A DNA stretch of 64,000 nt, from NCBI GenBank assembly GCA_023213395.1, contig CM041465.1, positions 143,041,741 to 143,105,740 of the forward strand, written 5' to 3'. Each line of letters opens with the position of its first letter. Position 1 is the first letter of the stretch. This document shows positions 33,198 to 44,724 of the stretch, in pieces. The notes below the pieces were generated by a model that worked only from the letters and a program-made list of their open reading frames with translations, was not told where the DNA came from and did no database searches. The position numbers and the translations under genes were made by a program. This stretch comes from Cycas panzhihuaensis (Eukaryota > Cycadophyta).

Positions 33198-33545
33198 ACT
33201 AAATCAGTAATAACTTTCTCCCACGATAATAAAATAGAGTGTTGGTTTTCGTACTACAAAATAAACTCATAGCTTCATTTTCAAGAAGTGGAATCAGGTC
33301 TAAATAAGTTCTAGAAAATTTGTGGTAGTCCCGCAAATTTAGGAGAATATATTTTTCTAGAATTCTTACTAAAAATAATTACTATTCACTAAAACAACAA
33401 TAACTTTCTTAAACAATATCAAAATTAGGTACAAATTTTTGTGCTAAAAAGTAGACTCAGAGCTTCATCTTTGACAATTAGAATCAGGTCAATTGGACCT
33501 TTGTAGAAGATTTTGTAGACCTGTGAAGTTTAATAAGCAAATTTT
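33198..33545. repeat. Diverged dimer of about 181 bp
   Basis: ACTAAATCAGTAATAACTTTC at 33198 and ACTAAAACAACAATAACTTTC at 33379 begin two units. Later shared phrases are ACTCATAGCTTCAT and ACTCAGAGCTTCAT, then AATCAGGTC, and GTAGTCCCGCAAATTTA and GTAGACCTGTGAAGTTTA. No coding sense seen. Confidence 0.75.
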
Positions 33546-34036
33546 ATTTTTATAGAAATTTTAACTTGATAATCTCTCATTAACACATGATACCATATGA
33601 AATTTCCATCATTTTTTGATCACCAGGGTCCCAATATAGACATGGTGAGAGCATACAATGATGGGTATTTTAAATGGCTCTAAATTCTTTAAAAAAATTG
33701 GGTAAAACCTCCCCTTACAATCATTCTTTTAAAAGCTAGAAATATTTTAGTAGCATTTCCCCTTGTTAAATGGATAAAAAGAGGGGAAATAAAAGAAAAA
33801 TGAGATAGCATAAATGGTCACCAAAGGATTGGAATCCATGGGACTTATAACTCCTTATATTGTGCTTCCAAACCTACAAAAGAGAAAGGAAAAGTAAATA
33901 ATACTAAATATGTTATGATAAAAACTTAAAAATAATTCTAAATCCATTTTTACAATCTCCTTCACCACATGGATTATAGGGGAGAAGTAAGTAATGGCTC
34001 CATTTCAAGTGAAAGTGAGGAATATGAAGGAAGAAA

Positions 34037-34048
34037 TCTCTAATACCA
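34037..34048 (-). other. Primer binding site of the nested - copia
   Basis: TGGTATTAGAGA on -, two bases after the 5' LTR end. Initiator-Met tRNA type. Confidence 0.82.
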
Positions 34049-34050
34049 CA

Positions 34051-34330
34051 TGAAAAGAGTGGATCTACCCTTAATCTCCATGCATTAAACTTAAAGTCAA
34101 GCTTGAGAGAAAGAGAGAAGCTCTCACAAAATGAGGAGGTAAGAATGAGCCTCCTCCATTAAGCTTTTACTTTTATATTGAGAGAGGAGCATTAGAATTA
34201 GGCGAAATGAAATTATACATAATGCACATGAAAGTGCATTTCAGTTAAGTGATCTAATTTAAAGTTCACTTAAGACCCTTTTTAGAAATAATCAATTAAT
34301 GTAATGACCTTGTGACATTAACCCCTTTCA
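34051..34330 (-). mobile_element. 5' LTR of the nested - copia
   Basis: 280 bp. On - it begins TGAAAGGGGTTAATG and ends CTTTTCA. It aligns with 26012-26309; the 18-base length difference comes from small gaps. Confidence 0.9.
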
Positions 34331-36840
34331 AAAAGTAGGTATTTTGTTATATTTATTGATGACTTCTCTAGAAAATACTACATATACATATTAAAAATAA
34401 GAAGTCAAGTATTTGACATCTTTATTAAATTCAAAACCTTAGTTGAAAACTAAACAAACTCTAAAATCAAAATCTTTAGAATAGATAATGCTAAGGAATA
34501 CTTAAGCAATAATTTTACTAGTTATTGCAAAAAACATGAAATACAATTTTAACATTCTATAGCATATACTCCTTAATAAAATGGTGTTGTTAAATGCAAA
34601 AACCGTATACTTGTTGAGATGACCAGATGCATGTTACATGCAAAAAGTCTTGACTTAAAGTTATGGGCAAAAGTTATTATTTACTCCAACTATTTATTAA
34701 ATCGCTTACCATACAAATATTTACAAAATATTACGCCAAAATAAAAATGGTCTGGGCATAACCCTTTGGTTAAATATTTAAGAATCTTTGGCAGTATTTC
34801 CTAGGGGTATGTTCCTAAAGAAAAATGACAGAAACTTGATCCTAAAAGTTTGAAATACATCTTTGTTAATTATAGTGAAGAAAGTAAAGCTTACAAACTT
34901 CTAAATCCAACCACACATAAGATTTCAATACTGCATGATGTTATATTTGATGAAGAAGGCCCTTTATCAAAAACTTCTTATGTTGAACTACTAGTTGAAA
35001 ACCTATTAATTAATACTCACTTAATTGATCTTAGTGACATATAAGCTAATCCTGAATCGATCGAGTCCTTATCTACTCAAGTTCAAAACTTGATTTTAAA
35101 AGAACCAACTACCTCTACTTCATCTAGTCAACCTACTTCACCAAAATAACAACCCAACAATAGCAAATAACTTGTTTGGGCTTAGAAAACCTTTTTGATG
35201 TTGGTAATCCTTTGGATACTAGAAGAACTTATTTCTAAAAATTTCAAGTCAATTTTCCTCTAATGGCCAAAGTCATAGCCAGTAATGATCCCAAAACTTT
35301 TAGACAAGCAAGTAATAATCCCGTATGGCAACAAACCATGCAAGTTGAAATAGATACTCTTAAAAAGAACTCAACTTAGGATTTAGTTACTCTGCCTCCT
35401 AGAAAGAATGTTGTAGATTATAAATGGGTTTATCAAACTAAGTTTAACTATGAAGGAGTAGTTAAAAAACATAAAGCTTATTTAGTAGCAAAAGGTTTCT
35501 TACAGATTGATGGTATTGATTATAATGAAACATTTGTTTTAGCAGTTAAAATAAATACTATTAAAACTATCATAGCTATGACAACTAAATTTAGTTGGGA
35601 GATTCATAAGATGGATGTTAAGAGAACCTTCTTAAATGATGATCTTAAAGAAGAAATCTATATAAATCAACCTCCTAGATTTGTTTGTAATCCTAATCTT
35701 GTTTGTAATTTAAGAAAATATATATATGGTATAAAACAAGCTCATCGAGCTTGGTACATAAAGATAGATGATTATCTTATACAAAATGGATATACTAAAT
35801 ATATGAGCGATCCAAATCTCTACTTCAAACAAGAAAATGATAATATTACTATCTTAATTAGCTATGTAGATGATATAATCATTACTGGATCCTTACTCTC
35901 TAGTATTCATCAATTAAAATCAATCTTAATGAACAAATTTAAAATGTCTGACTTAGGTCTTTTATACTATTTTTTAGGATTACAAAATTTTTAAACTAAT
36001 TATGAAATAATAATATCTCAACCTAAATATATTGTAGACTTAATCAAATGATTTAATATAAAAAATAGTAAATTAGCTCCAAATCCTTCACAATTAGGTA
36101 TTAAACTAACCATTGATTGTTCTACACCACTTTGTGATCCTATAACATATCGACAACTCATAAGTAGTCTCATTTACTTAACTCACACATGTCCTTACAT
36201 CTCGTATGCTGTTACTTTATGCTCTAGATTTATGCAAAATCCTCACGAGTCTCACCGAAAAGCAGCTAAACGGATTTTAAGATACCTATAAGGTATAACA
36301 TTCTATGGTCTAACCTATAATTCTTGCAAGAATAACCTAAAATTAACAGGTTATATAGACTCAGATTGGGTAGGAGACTCTGATGACCATAAATCTATAA
36401 CTGATTATGTTTTATTTTAGACTCTTCACTAATTACTTAGTTCAATAAAAAGATGCAAGCCTTAGCCTTATTCACAACTAAAGCTGAATATTGAGCTCTT
36501 GTTGAAGTTAGCAAAGAATCACTCTAGATTAAATCCTTTTTAAATGAGCTTGGTTTATTTCCTAATTCATCCATTGAACTTCATGTTGATAATCAAAGAG
36601 CCATATCTATTATTACTAATCTTGTTACCCATTCAAGGATAAAACATATAGAATTACATCAACATTTTATATGTAATCTTATAAATGATGAAACTATTTA
36701 CTTGTCTTATTGTCTTACAGATGTGTAGATTGCATTTATTCTTATAAAGCCATTGACTAAAGTTAAATTTTTAAAGATTAGAGATATATTGAAGATTAAA
36801 GAACTCTCCATCCAATGGGGATCAATATGCTGAAGACTTT
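34331..36840 (+). pseudogene. Integrase (rest), RT and RNase H of the + copia
   Basis: Resumes the frame broken at 26011: SRYFVIFIDDFSRKYYIYILKI (34337), FRIDNAKEYLSNNF (about 34470, second catalytic Asp kept), TPxQNGVVKCKNRILVEM (about 34570; the family Glu in VVE is Lys), KYIFVNYSEESKAYKL (34850). RT: WQQTMQVEIDTLKKNS (about 35330), YKWVYQTKFNYEG (about 35420), HKAYLVAKGFLQIDGIDYNETF, then an open frame 35578-35994 with IHKMDVKRTFLNDDLKEEIY and an intact SYVDDIIITGS (about 35860). RNase H: YRQLISSLIYLTHT (about 36150), RILRYL (about 36275), GYIDSDWVGDSDDHKSITDY (about 36350), HVDNQRAISIITNL (about 36585) and SRIKHIELHQHFICNLI (about 36635). A frameshift at about 36415 separates the last parts. 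Well preserved in RT; several stops elsewhere. Confidence 0.9.
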
Positions 36841-36879
36841 TTTATCTTTTATATCATATATTGTATAAAAGATAACATT

Positions 36880-36888
36880 AAATGGGGA
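36880..36888 (+). other. Polypurine tract
   Basis: AAATGGGGA directly before the 3' LTR at 36889. Confidence 0.82.
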
Positions 36889-37288
36889 TGTTAATGTTAT
36901 GCCCTAATGCTATTCTTTAATTATATATTTAATTAAGTTTATTGTATTATTACAAAAGTTTGGTGATTTGGCCAATTGTCCAAATCAACGAACTTCTCTC
37001 ATATTTATTCTAGAATCTTTCACACATTGAGTGGCTGGAAGATTAGGAAGACAAGATCTTGTTGGTATGTAGATAGAAGGTTCTCTTTAGTCAGAGATGG
37101 AGGATGAGATCCTCAACCTGCTCCCATATATAATCATTGTTATTATATTAATATTATTTTTATTTAAGAGGTGTTCTTTTAATCCCCTAAAGGGGTTTTC
37201 CACTTGCCATATTTGGTGTACCTATGTAGAATGTTGAATGGTTTACTTTCATATATATTAAGTTCGTGTTTGTACCCTCTCTCTAACA
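36889..37288 (+). mobile_element. 3' LTR of the + copia
   Basis: 400 bp, TGTTAATGTTATGCCC to CTCTAACA, the same length as the 5' copy and about 89% identical by hand comparison. AGATG follows at once. Confidence 0.93.
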
Positions 37289-37293
37289 AGATG
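37289..37293 (+). repeat. Target site duplication AGATG, right copy
   Basis: Identical to 22390-22394. Confidence 0.92.
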
Positions 37294-37620
37294 GATTGTC
37301 ATATTTTAAATTCATTAATAATGAAAACTTTAGAGCTTGATTATTATAGTTTAGGCTCATCAACAATCGAGTTTTAGAGCTTGATTTTTGTCATAGTTTT
37401 AAACTTATTACTAAATGAGTTTTTAGAGCAATTCACTGTCATAGTTTAGGGTCTTTAATAAATAAAATTTTAAAGCAATTCACTATCATAGTTTAGGCTT
37501 TTTAATAAGTGAATTTTTGGAGTAGTAGGCTACCATAGTTTAAGCTCATTAGTAGCTAAAATTTTGGAGCATTTGTTTTTAAATTTATTTCATTGATATA
37601 TACATGATAGTTTATACTTA
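37294..37620. repeat. Degenerate tandem repeat of about 47 bp
   Basis: Six units with a CATAGTTTA-type core at 37298, 37345, 37392, 37440, 37488 and 37533, alternating with TTTTAGAGC(A/T)-type words. It lies in the 3' untranslated part of the giant gypsy. Shorter related phrases appear at 38132-38190 and 39600-39735. Tandem arrays in this place are typical of Tat-lineage elements. Confidence 0.8.
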
Positions 37621-38234
37621 TTTTAGAGTAAAAGAAGGTCTTAAAAATAAGAAATATAAAGAATAATAAAGGGAAGAAAAATAGGCTAAAGAATAGGGGG
37701 AAGTAGATAGAAAATATTTACCAATTCTATTCTCATAAATTTAAAACCATTTAAGGAACAAGTGGTAATAAATTTATAAGAATAAAAGATGGAATAACAT
37801 AAGCTTTTCTTTATTAAAAAAATTTATAAAATTTACATCATACTTAAGATAAATTATATAAACATAGATTGAAGTCCATATCTATATAATATATCTAGAG
37901 TGAAATAGGTTATTTATGAAATGAAGGATGGGTTTCACTTGACAAACAACTTATTTCTTGAGTATATAGGATTCCTCATTATCTCCTTCCAAGGCAAGAG
38001 GATTTTAGGGACTTGTTCCCTACCAAGATCCTCCCTAGCTCATGATTCCCATGTCATTCTATCTTTTCTAATACATCATCTTATCTTAAACCTATCGGCT
38101 TAACCTTTATAAAACTTATATTCTAACTTTCAAAACCCATAGTTTATACTCTTTATAGAGTCATAGTTTATACTCATTCTAGAGTGGGGTGCTCCTAACA
38201 TAAAATGAAATCTAAATAAGGTAGTTATCTAGGA
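37621..38234 (-). other. Gypsy sequence without recognisable domain
   Basis: An integrase would be expected after the second RNase H on -, but no HHCC or DDE motif is readable here. Confidence 0.45.
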
Positions 38235-38620
38235 TAAAAGAAACTAGAATATCAGCATCAATGCTAAAGGATCATTGAACATACTAGATAGTAATTGAAG
38301 AGAATAAGGACATCAATGATGAAGCTTGATGGTAAAGAGTAAGAAGCCATGGAGAATAGATCTGATAAATACCAACCAACTGATAAATAACAACTTGAGA
38401 ATTGGAGTAGATAATAATAGAACCATTATGAGACTAGGAAACATTTGATAAGGCTCCTATAATGGCAGAATACTCAAGTTCATTATTGGTTGCTCTAGGT
38501 AGAAATAGGCTAGGAGATAAAAGAAGGTTTTTTAATTGATCATATATCACCCATATGATGGTGGATGGTCCTAGGTTCCCTCTACTACCTCTATTAGTGA
38601 ATATACTCAATGTCATGAGA
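38235..38620 (-). pseudogene. Archaeal-like RNase H of the giant gypsy
   Basis: On -, an open stretch (38616-38434) reads IFTNRGSRGNLGPSTI, then WVIYDQLKN, and ATNNELEYSAIIGAL. This is the RNase HI pattern TDGGSRGNPGP ... ATNNEAEYxAII. The first catalytic Asp is Asn. The Glu of NELEY remains. After a stop the chain goes on with SIIIYSNSQVVIYQLVGIYQ (about 38420-38360; family SDSQLVVNQ, again Asp to Asn), then LTLYHQASSLMSLFSSITI and an IDADIL end (about 38265) matching the NxxADxLA motif. An extra RNase H of this type is a mark of the Tat/Ogre group of plant gypsy elements. Three of the family acids, two by D-to-N change, are affected or uncertain, so it is inactive. Confidence 0.85.
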
Positions 38621-40930
38621 AAGATAGGAGTTGAATTTAGAGATGAAGTAATTAATTAAGAGAAATTATAAGAATTAACTAGTGAGGAGTTGGTGTAAAA
38701 TGATAGGGGAGTGGTTTTGATTGCAAAGAGTAAAGGACAATATCATAACTAGAATAACAACCAATGATCCAAAAGATGTCAAGTAGGATTCGATCATAAC
38801 TGAGGCCACAATGGACCTAAGTAGCTAGGTTTAAAAATCCTAAGAGACCCACCCAAATTAATCTAACCTATAGTAAATATAGATGGGGATGAAGTTGTTA
38901 TGCAATTTTTCATATATTATAAGAGGATGGTAATAATAATATATTTTCTATTTTATACTTCCTTCTTTTTATTTTTACTTTATTCTTGATTCTTTTAACT
39001 CCTTTTTAATTTTTTTTTTTAATAATTATAAGATAGAGAATTTGGGAATCATCTAATTATAACATATCCCTTCTTAATGTAGCAAGGATTACTCCTTTTA
39101 AACAAAACCAAAAGGAGAAATAAAGAACCAAACTCCTCAAAGATTAAACCATAAGGAACAAAAGGAAATCTAAATCATGATGTCTCTAAATATAAGCGGA
39201 AGACAACAAAATGAATATTCACTTCAAGAGTGTAAATAGAGTAAACCAAGGATTAACAACAAATAAAAAGTAGGCGATATATGAATAAAGAGAAAACTAT
39301 AAAGTAAAAGAAAATGTATAAGAGATGGATCAAACAACTAATATAACAACTAAAGTTGATAAACTAGACCTTATATCATAAATAACTATTCAGGGTGAAA
39401 TTGGGGGCCAAAGTTCTCTTCTAAGTTCAAAACTTAAAAGAGAATAAGATAAGAGATGATAATAAAAGAAGGATTCTAATAACCAATACCTATGTTAAAA
39501 GAGGACAATAGTCTTATATAGTGGATAGAATATCACTTGATAAAAGTAAGGAAACTAAAATAATGCAATGAGTAATTAGAGAAGGAAATTATCCATAGTT
39601 TTATCTCATTAGACATTATAACATTTTAGATCCATAGTTTATTTTCATTATGGAGATGTAAGTCTACCATAATTTATAATTTTTAGTAGATAAATTTCTC
39701 AAAGTCATAGTTTATATTCATTGCAGAGTCATCCTTAGAGTGTCCCCTAACTCTAAGTTAATATTAGGGGTTTATCATATAAGCATAACATTACCTTCTT
39801 TAAAATGAAAGGGAGTAGGTTCCATAAGGAAAACTAACCCCTTAGATTGAGAATATATTATTAGTGGTGAATCTGAATGAATTCATTTTTAAAAACCTAA
39901 CTTGTGATGATAAGAAGGAAGAGTAGGGGTAGAGCCATCCAAATGCTCAAGGATTGCCTCCTCATTCTCAAAATAATCCAAGTAAAAGAGATTAATAAGG
40001 ATAACAATCTTTAATAAACTATAAAGAGGATATAATGACTTAATAATTTGGGGACCATTAAGCAAAATATTTTGATAAATTGGTAAAAACTTAATGATCG
40101 AGGGAACTTGGGCGTATGGGATTGATTCATTAATAAACTCCCAAGTTGAAGTGAAAACTTATTCAAACTTAATATAGCCAAAAGAATAATCATGACCCGA
40201 TAAAGTCATCTAAATAAGAGATGATGAGGAGTCATCGATAGAGTGAGAAATAAGGAAGGAAATAATTAAAACCAAGTTAATCTCTGAAACTCTATTGGGT
40301 GAGATTTGATCAATTTAAGATGAAGTAGAGGGTGAAACAAAGACATCATGGGATACTAAATCTAGATGCCTATGTAGTAATAATTGCTTTTCATGTTTAT
40401 TAAGCCATCTAATAAAAAGAGGAGATTGAAAAAAAGGAACTATCATAGGTATAAGCATTTTGTGAGAGGATGAAATCACTTGCTAAGGTAGAGGAGCAGT
40501 TGTGACAGACGAAACTGAGACACCTCTATCTAAAGGTAAACATAAGACTTGTGAAAAATGACACTCATTTAAAGAGGGAAGATTTGGGTTAATTACTTGA
40601 GTTCCAAAACGTCCTCTATAAGACTGGTCAAGATGTGATGTCTCTTCTTCAAAAAAAGAAGAAGAAAAAGTGGAAGATTGAGATTATGGGATGGGATGGA
40701 TAAGATTAGAAGAAAAATAAGAACTTGATTTAAAGGGAATAATTTCAACCATATAAACATCTTTTACTTCTCCCTAATGGGAAGGAGTTTCAATGGTGAA
40801 ATATTATCCTAATCCCAAGGACCAGAAGAAATGTTTTAAGGAATTAGAGGAATCACCAAGTTCAACAATAATTTCAACAAGTAATACTGATTGCTTAATT
40901 GGTTTAGGTTTATGCTTTATAATTTTTCAT
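38621..40930 (-). other. Gypsy pol region, RT not recognisable
   Basis: Between protease and RNase H on -, where RT should be, I could not find a YVDD box or other RT blocks. About 38770-38900 matches 56145-56280. Near 40200-39900 a coding-like - frame reads DYSFGYIKFE and DYFENEEAILEHLDGS, possibly the protease-RT linker. 39600-39735 holds CATAGTTTA-type repeats, foreign to a coding region. RT may have been deleted or replaced. Confidence 0.5.
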
Positions 40931-41480
40931 TCTCCTTCATGGATGAACCGAAGTTCATCAAAAAGGGAGGAGTAAATAGAAGCCATTTGGGTAATCCAAG
41001 GTCTACCCAAAAGGATATTATACTTTAAATTAAGGTCAATGATAGTCAATCCAGTGTAAACTATTTTGTCTTCCAAAGTCAAGGGTAAAGTGACTTAGCC
41101 AAGGGGAGTCTTTTGATTTTTATGGCAACCTTAGTAAATCCATTCATAAGGATCAAAAACAAAAATCTCTAGATTTTTAATAAGGCGAAGAGGGATAATA
41201 TTAATAGATGGACCCTCATCAATAATGATATATCTAATATTTATGCTGCCTTTGATAATTTTAATATAAATGGGGGAATATCATTAGGAGCATGGTTAAC
41301 TTAACCAAACATAGTAGCTAAGTCAAATGAGAGAATAAAATCAGATGATCCCACTAAGGTAGGGAATCCTAATACATCAAATAGAAGTTGGTGTTGCTAA
41401 GGAAAAAACTTTAACAAGTCTATAAATAAGATCCTAATAGGAATAGTCTTTAACTCATTAACTAAAGAAAATGATCTATC
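40931..41480 (-). pseudogene. Protease of the giant gypsy element
   Basis: On -, PIYIKIIKGSINIRYIIIDEGPSINIIPL (about 41278-41190) contains the aspartic protease site as IDEGPSIN, with Asp-Glu-Gly at 41220-41212, a form found in Tat/Ogre proteases instead of the usual DTG/DSG. KTPLG and VTLPLTLEDKIVYTGLTIID (about 41105-41045) follow, then YNILLGRPWITQMASIYSS (about 41025-40975), the hallmark flap/C-terminal YNxLLGRPWI motif, and DELRFIHEGE (to 40935). Two stops fall at Trp/Gln-like positions. Upstream, IPIRILFIDLLKFF (about 41445) resembles the segment that precedes this protease. It would have processed gag-pol. Confidence 0.87.
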
Positions 41481-42330
41481 CTTTAAATTAGAAGGAATAG
41501 ATCAAAACCTGATGGGATGAGGAGGAACTAGGGGCAAAGAGTTAGGATTTTTGGTCATTAAATCATCAGATGATTTGGAAGGGCCTAAAATCTTTGTAGT
41601 CTCTACAAAGTTGATAATTCTTTTAGTTTTACCGCTTTTAGGAGGTGGGAAAGATTGGCTATTAAGACACTTTGATGTGGGATTAGAAGAGGTAGCTAGT
41701 TTCTTGTATTAGAAGCGAGGAGAAATATGAGATTATCAATGAATAGATCTATTATCTTTAGCTTCTTTGTGAGGAAAAGAGGATGGTCCTAGAGTAGGGA
41801 GATGAGATGGCAAAGGCGATTAAGTTACCGTAGGAGTGGTAGATAGCTCAACCTACATTGATTAGTATTCCTCATAAAGTAGATCAAACTGATAATGGTG
41901 AGGAGAAGTAGACATAATATGAGTGTAAGGTAAAAAGGGTCATCAAAACTAAGAATATGGATATGAGAAGAAATTTTGCTTAGAATAGGATCAAGGTAAG
42001 ATAAAGATACTTAAAGAAGAAATACCTTCTTGAACAATAGAAGAGATAAGAAAATATACACTACCAATAAACTAAGAAGGTATTTTAGAATAGCCCTACT
42101 TAATAGGAGCTTTCTATAATTAGTGTGATTCCTCAAGTAGATACAAATATGTAACATATACTTGATGTTTAGAAAGATCCTTATGAGTAGATGAAACTTC
42201 TTAAGTGGGATAAAAGTATTAAGGTTTAAAGTCTAGAAGAAGACCTTAAAGTCTTAATAACTTTCTTTGTTGAGATGAAGGAGTTATTTCTATTGTTTAA
42301 AAGTGTATGGCCAATAAAAACAAAAGATAA
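41481..42330 (-). other. Gag region of the giant gypsy (not resolved)
   Basis: Gag should lie here on - between primer site and protease. Pieces such as FVETTKILGPSKSSDDLMTKN (about 41615-41555) and a Ser/Pro-rich tract are readable, but no capsid domain or zinc knuckle was identified. Only about 850 bases are available, so most of gag is missing. Confidence 0.45.
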
Positions 42331-42349
42331 CTCCTCAGTATGGTCACCA
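42331..42349 (-). other. Primer binding site, Arg-tRNA type
   Basis: TGGTGACCATACTGAGGAG on -, ten bases inside the 5' LTR end. It fits the Tat/Ogre primer site pattern TGGCGACTCxxCTGGGGA with C-to-T and G-to-A changes. It fixes the element's orientation as -. Confidence 0.7.
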
Positions 42350-42359
42350 GAAAGATGGT

Positions 42360-44724
42360 TATTTGGGATCAATCTAGGCTAATAATCTCTCAATAACTTT
42401 TATGTTTCTTCCATTTCAACTGAATATTAGGAGATGTTTAGACCTATAAGAACCCTAGAACCAACTTTGTCTAACTCCTAAGGAGGAGTCTCCACTTGTT
42501 TATGTCTTATGCTTAAGAGTTGTTTTGAAAGTATGAGGCTAGAATATGTGGTGACAACTTGGTGATAGAATATGCTAGTCTACATAAACAAGTATAGGAG
42601 ATCTAAGTTCAAAGTTATACTAATAATGTCTTTGTTTTGTTTTTCTTATTTTTTCTTTTTTTATATCTTTTAACATTTTAGGTTTAATCAAATAAAGAAA
42701 ACATAAAAATAAAAATACAATCATACACTTATCAAATTATAAAAGAAACTAATAAACTTAAGAGAAATCACCTTTCAAATCAACCAAAGAAAGAAGAAAA
42801 CATGCAGACTTTTCTTTTTTATTTTTTTAATATAAAAGTAAATTTTATTTAAAGTCAAAAGAAACTATTTTCTAATTTTCTTAAATAACCTTTTATTTCA
42901 AATGAAAGGATGTAAGAACAAAACTTTATAAAAGAAATCTTTCATATATACTTAGACAATGAAGATCAGAGTGGTATGAAGCTCCTTTCATACTTCTTCC
43001 TCTTGCATGTATGATTTTTGATAGGGTTTACAATATTTTAACCATTGAATGGTATCAAATAAAGGAAAGGAAGCATAAAGTATAACATGCAAAGTAAAAA
43101 CTTAATATGCAAGCCCAAAGTTTATTTGAATAGCCCATAAAAGATGATACACAAGATGTAAATTTAACATGCAAGCAAGGACTTAACTCATGCGATTCAT
43201 TGAGAAGGTAGATTAAGGGCATAAAAAGATTTCATGATTTTCACAATAATATGCAACCATAAGATTAATGAATTCACTTTATCTTTTATGAAAGAAAAGA
43301 GTAAACATGAACACATAAAGTTTATTCTCTTTACTCTTTTTTAATTATGCGTATTTCACAAGAAGAAGGAAAGGAAAAAAGTAAAGAATCAAGGAAAGTA
43401 TATCATATAATCGCAAGAACCCTCTATGTATACAACCATATATGTACCTTAGGATAATAATCTTCCCCCTATTAATCAATCTTTCACTGATTTTTCCTTT
43501 TAAAATAGGTAATAAAGGGAGGAAATTTTGAAGAAACCACCAAACTAGCACCAAATCAAAAGAAATGAGATAAAGACCTTTTGGAAATCTTGATTGCTAT
43601 GAAGAATATGAGGGAGAAGCTATGAAATATGATGAAGAGGTATATCTCTCTTCTTTATATCAAACCCTATGAACCCCGCAAAGAATTAACATTTTACCTA
43701 AGTTTTTTTAAGGAAATAGAAATCACAATAAGAACTAGAGCCAAGATAAAGAAGATAGAATAAATAAGGCATAATATGACAAGCAACTATTTAAAAAAGA
43801 TAAGAAAGAGTGATACGAAATCATTACCAAACTTACGATGAGCAAGTTAGAGCTCAAATTGAAGACTTGCAAAAGATAAATGTTTCAACAAGTAATAAGA
43901 ATTGAGTTAAACAATAACACTATTACTATTTCCAAGTCTCTTTTCTCTTGATTATTTCTTTTCTTACTAAAAGATATCACAATTACTCTCCTCTAATCAA
44001 TCTAGGGGTTTCTAGGTAAAGAAGAAGGTGATAATACTAATTTTGGGAAGTAGTATGCAAAATAGAGAAAAATTGATATGTTTGACTTAAAAAAAATTGC
44101 ATGCATAATAGTCAAAAACGTAATTTTATACATAAAATATGACCAGACACATTTTATGTAGGATGAAAAATGTGACTTTATACATAAAATGTGATCAATC
44201 GTGTTTTTAATGATACTAAAAAATGTGATGACAACAAATGGAAAATTTACCAAATAAACTTAAAATAAATTCAAAGCATTATTAAAAAATTAAAGTAAAA
44301 TGACTTCATCAGAAATAAAAGTAGGTCAAAAGAAGTGATGAATTAAGCACATGCCCAAAAAATGTCAAAAATTAATAATCAAAGTATAAAATCAAGAGGA
44401 AAAGATGGGAATAAGGAGTGTTTTAAAAAGAAAAAGTGGATTAGAATGGATTAGGGGAAAGATTTTGGTGCTATGATTTCATTCATTAACACATAGAAGA
44501 TATAATAATACATTCATCATCATCTAAACATCAATCATTTAAAATATTAATATAATACTTCACTGAAATCACACAAATTTAATAAAAATATATTATGATA
44601 TTCATTAATGATTAATGAAATAAACTCTCATTTGACAAGCAACATTCACATGATCAATAAATATTAACTAGGCATATAGAAATCAACCAAGGAGCTGGGT
44701 TTTGGTGAAATAAATGTCTTAATA
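42360..44724 (-). mobile_element. 5' LTR of the giant gypsy element
   Basis: 2365 bp, aligned with 19498-21924 from TATTTGGGATCAATC to TCTTAATA on +. It lacks the (TA)n expansion of the other copy. Open frames within it are chance. Confidence 0.85.

Larger units (their letters stand above)
31830..34036 (-). other. Long leader region of the nested - copia
   Basis: About 2.2 kb between the gag start and the primer site, long for a copia leader. It contains the 69-base tandem repeat (32113-32320), a short open frame on + (32490-32690, no known family), a T13/A9 pair at about 33166-33189, and a 181-base dimer (33198-33545). The size and repeats suggest that foreign sequence has been added. Confidence 0.55.
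26012..34330 (-). mobile_element. Nested minus-strand copia element
   Basis: LTRs 26012-26309 (3') and 34051-34330 (5'), primer site at 34037-34048, polypurine tract at 26313-26320, all read on -. The order from right to left is leader, gag, protease, integrase, RT, RNase H. It is inserted in the integrase of the + copia. The leader/gag junction holds a solo LTR of the Tork-like family (31181-31829). The flanks AGAAA (26007-26011) and AAAAG (34331-34335) are similar but not identical, so the target duplication has decayed or is obscured by the A-rich site. Confidence 0.9.
22395..37288 (+). mobile_element. Copia element with 400-bp LTRs, itself interrupted
   Basis: LTRs of exactly 400 bp at each end (22395-22794, 36889-37288), TG...CA ends, perfect 5-base target duplication AGATG. 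It has a primer site at 22795, a polypurine tract at 36880-36888, and gag-protease-integrase-RT-RNase H in copia order on +. The integrase is split by a second copia (26012-34330) on the other strand. Without that insertion it would be about 6.6 kb. By eye the LTRs differ at roughly one site in ten, so the insertion is old but younger than its gypsy host. Confidence 0.93.
19498..44724 (-). mobile_element. Giant Tat/Ogre-like Ty3/gypsy element, nested host
   Basis: Two direct repeats of about 2.4 kb (19498-21924 and 42360-44724) flank 20.4 kb. The orientation is - : the primer site (42331-42349) lies inside the right repeat, the protease at about 41470-40935, and an RNase H of archaeal type at about 38616-38235. 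The long LTRs, the Arg-type primer site, the DEG protease motif and the extra RNase H are together typical of the Tat/Ogre lineage. Removing the nested copia (22395-37288, one AGATG) leaves about 10.3 kb, a normal full size for such elements. RT was not found; part of it may have been lost. No clear target duplication: TTGAT at 19493-19497 and ATATT at 44725-44729 do not match. Confidence 0.85.
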
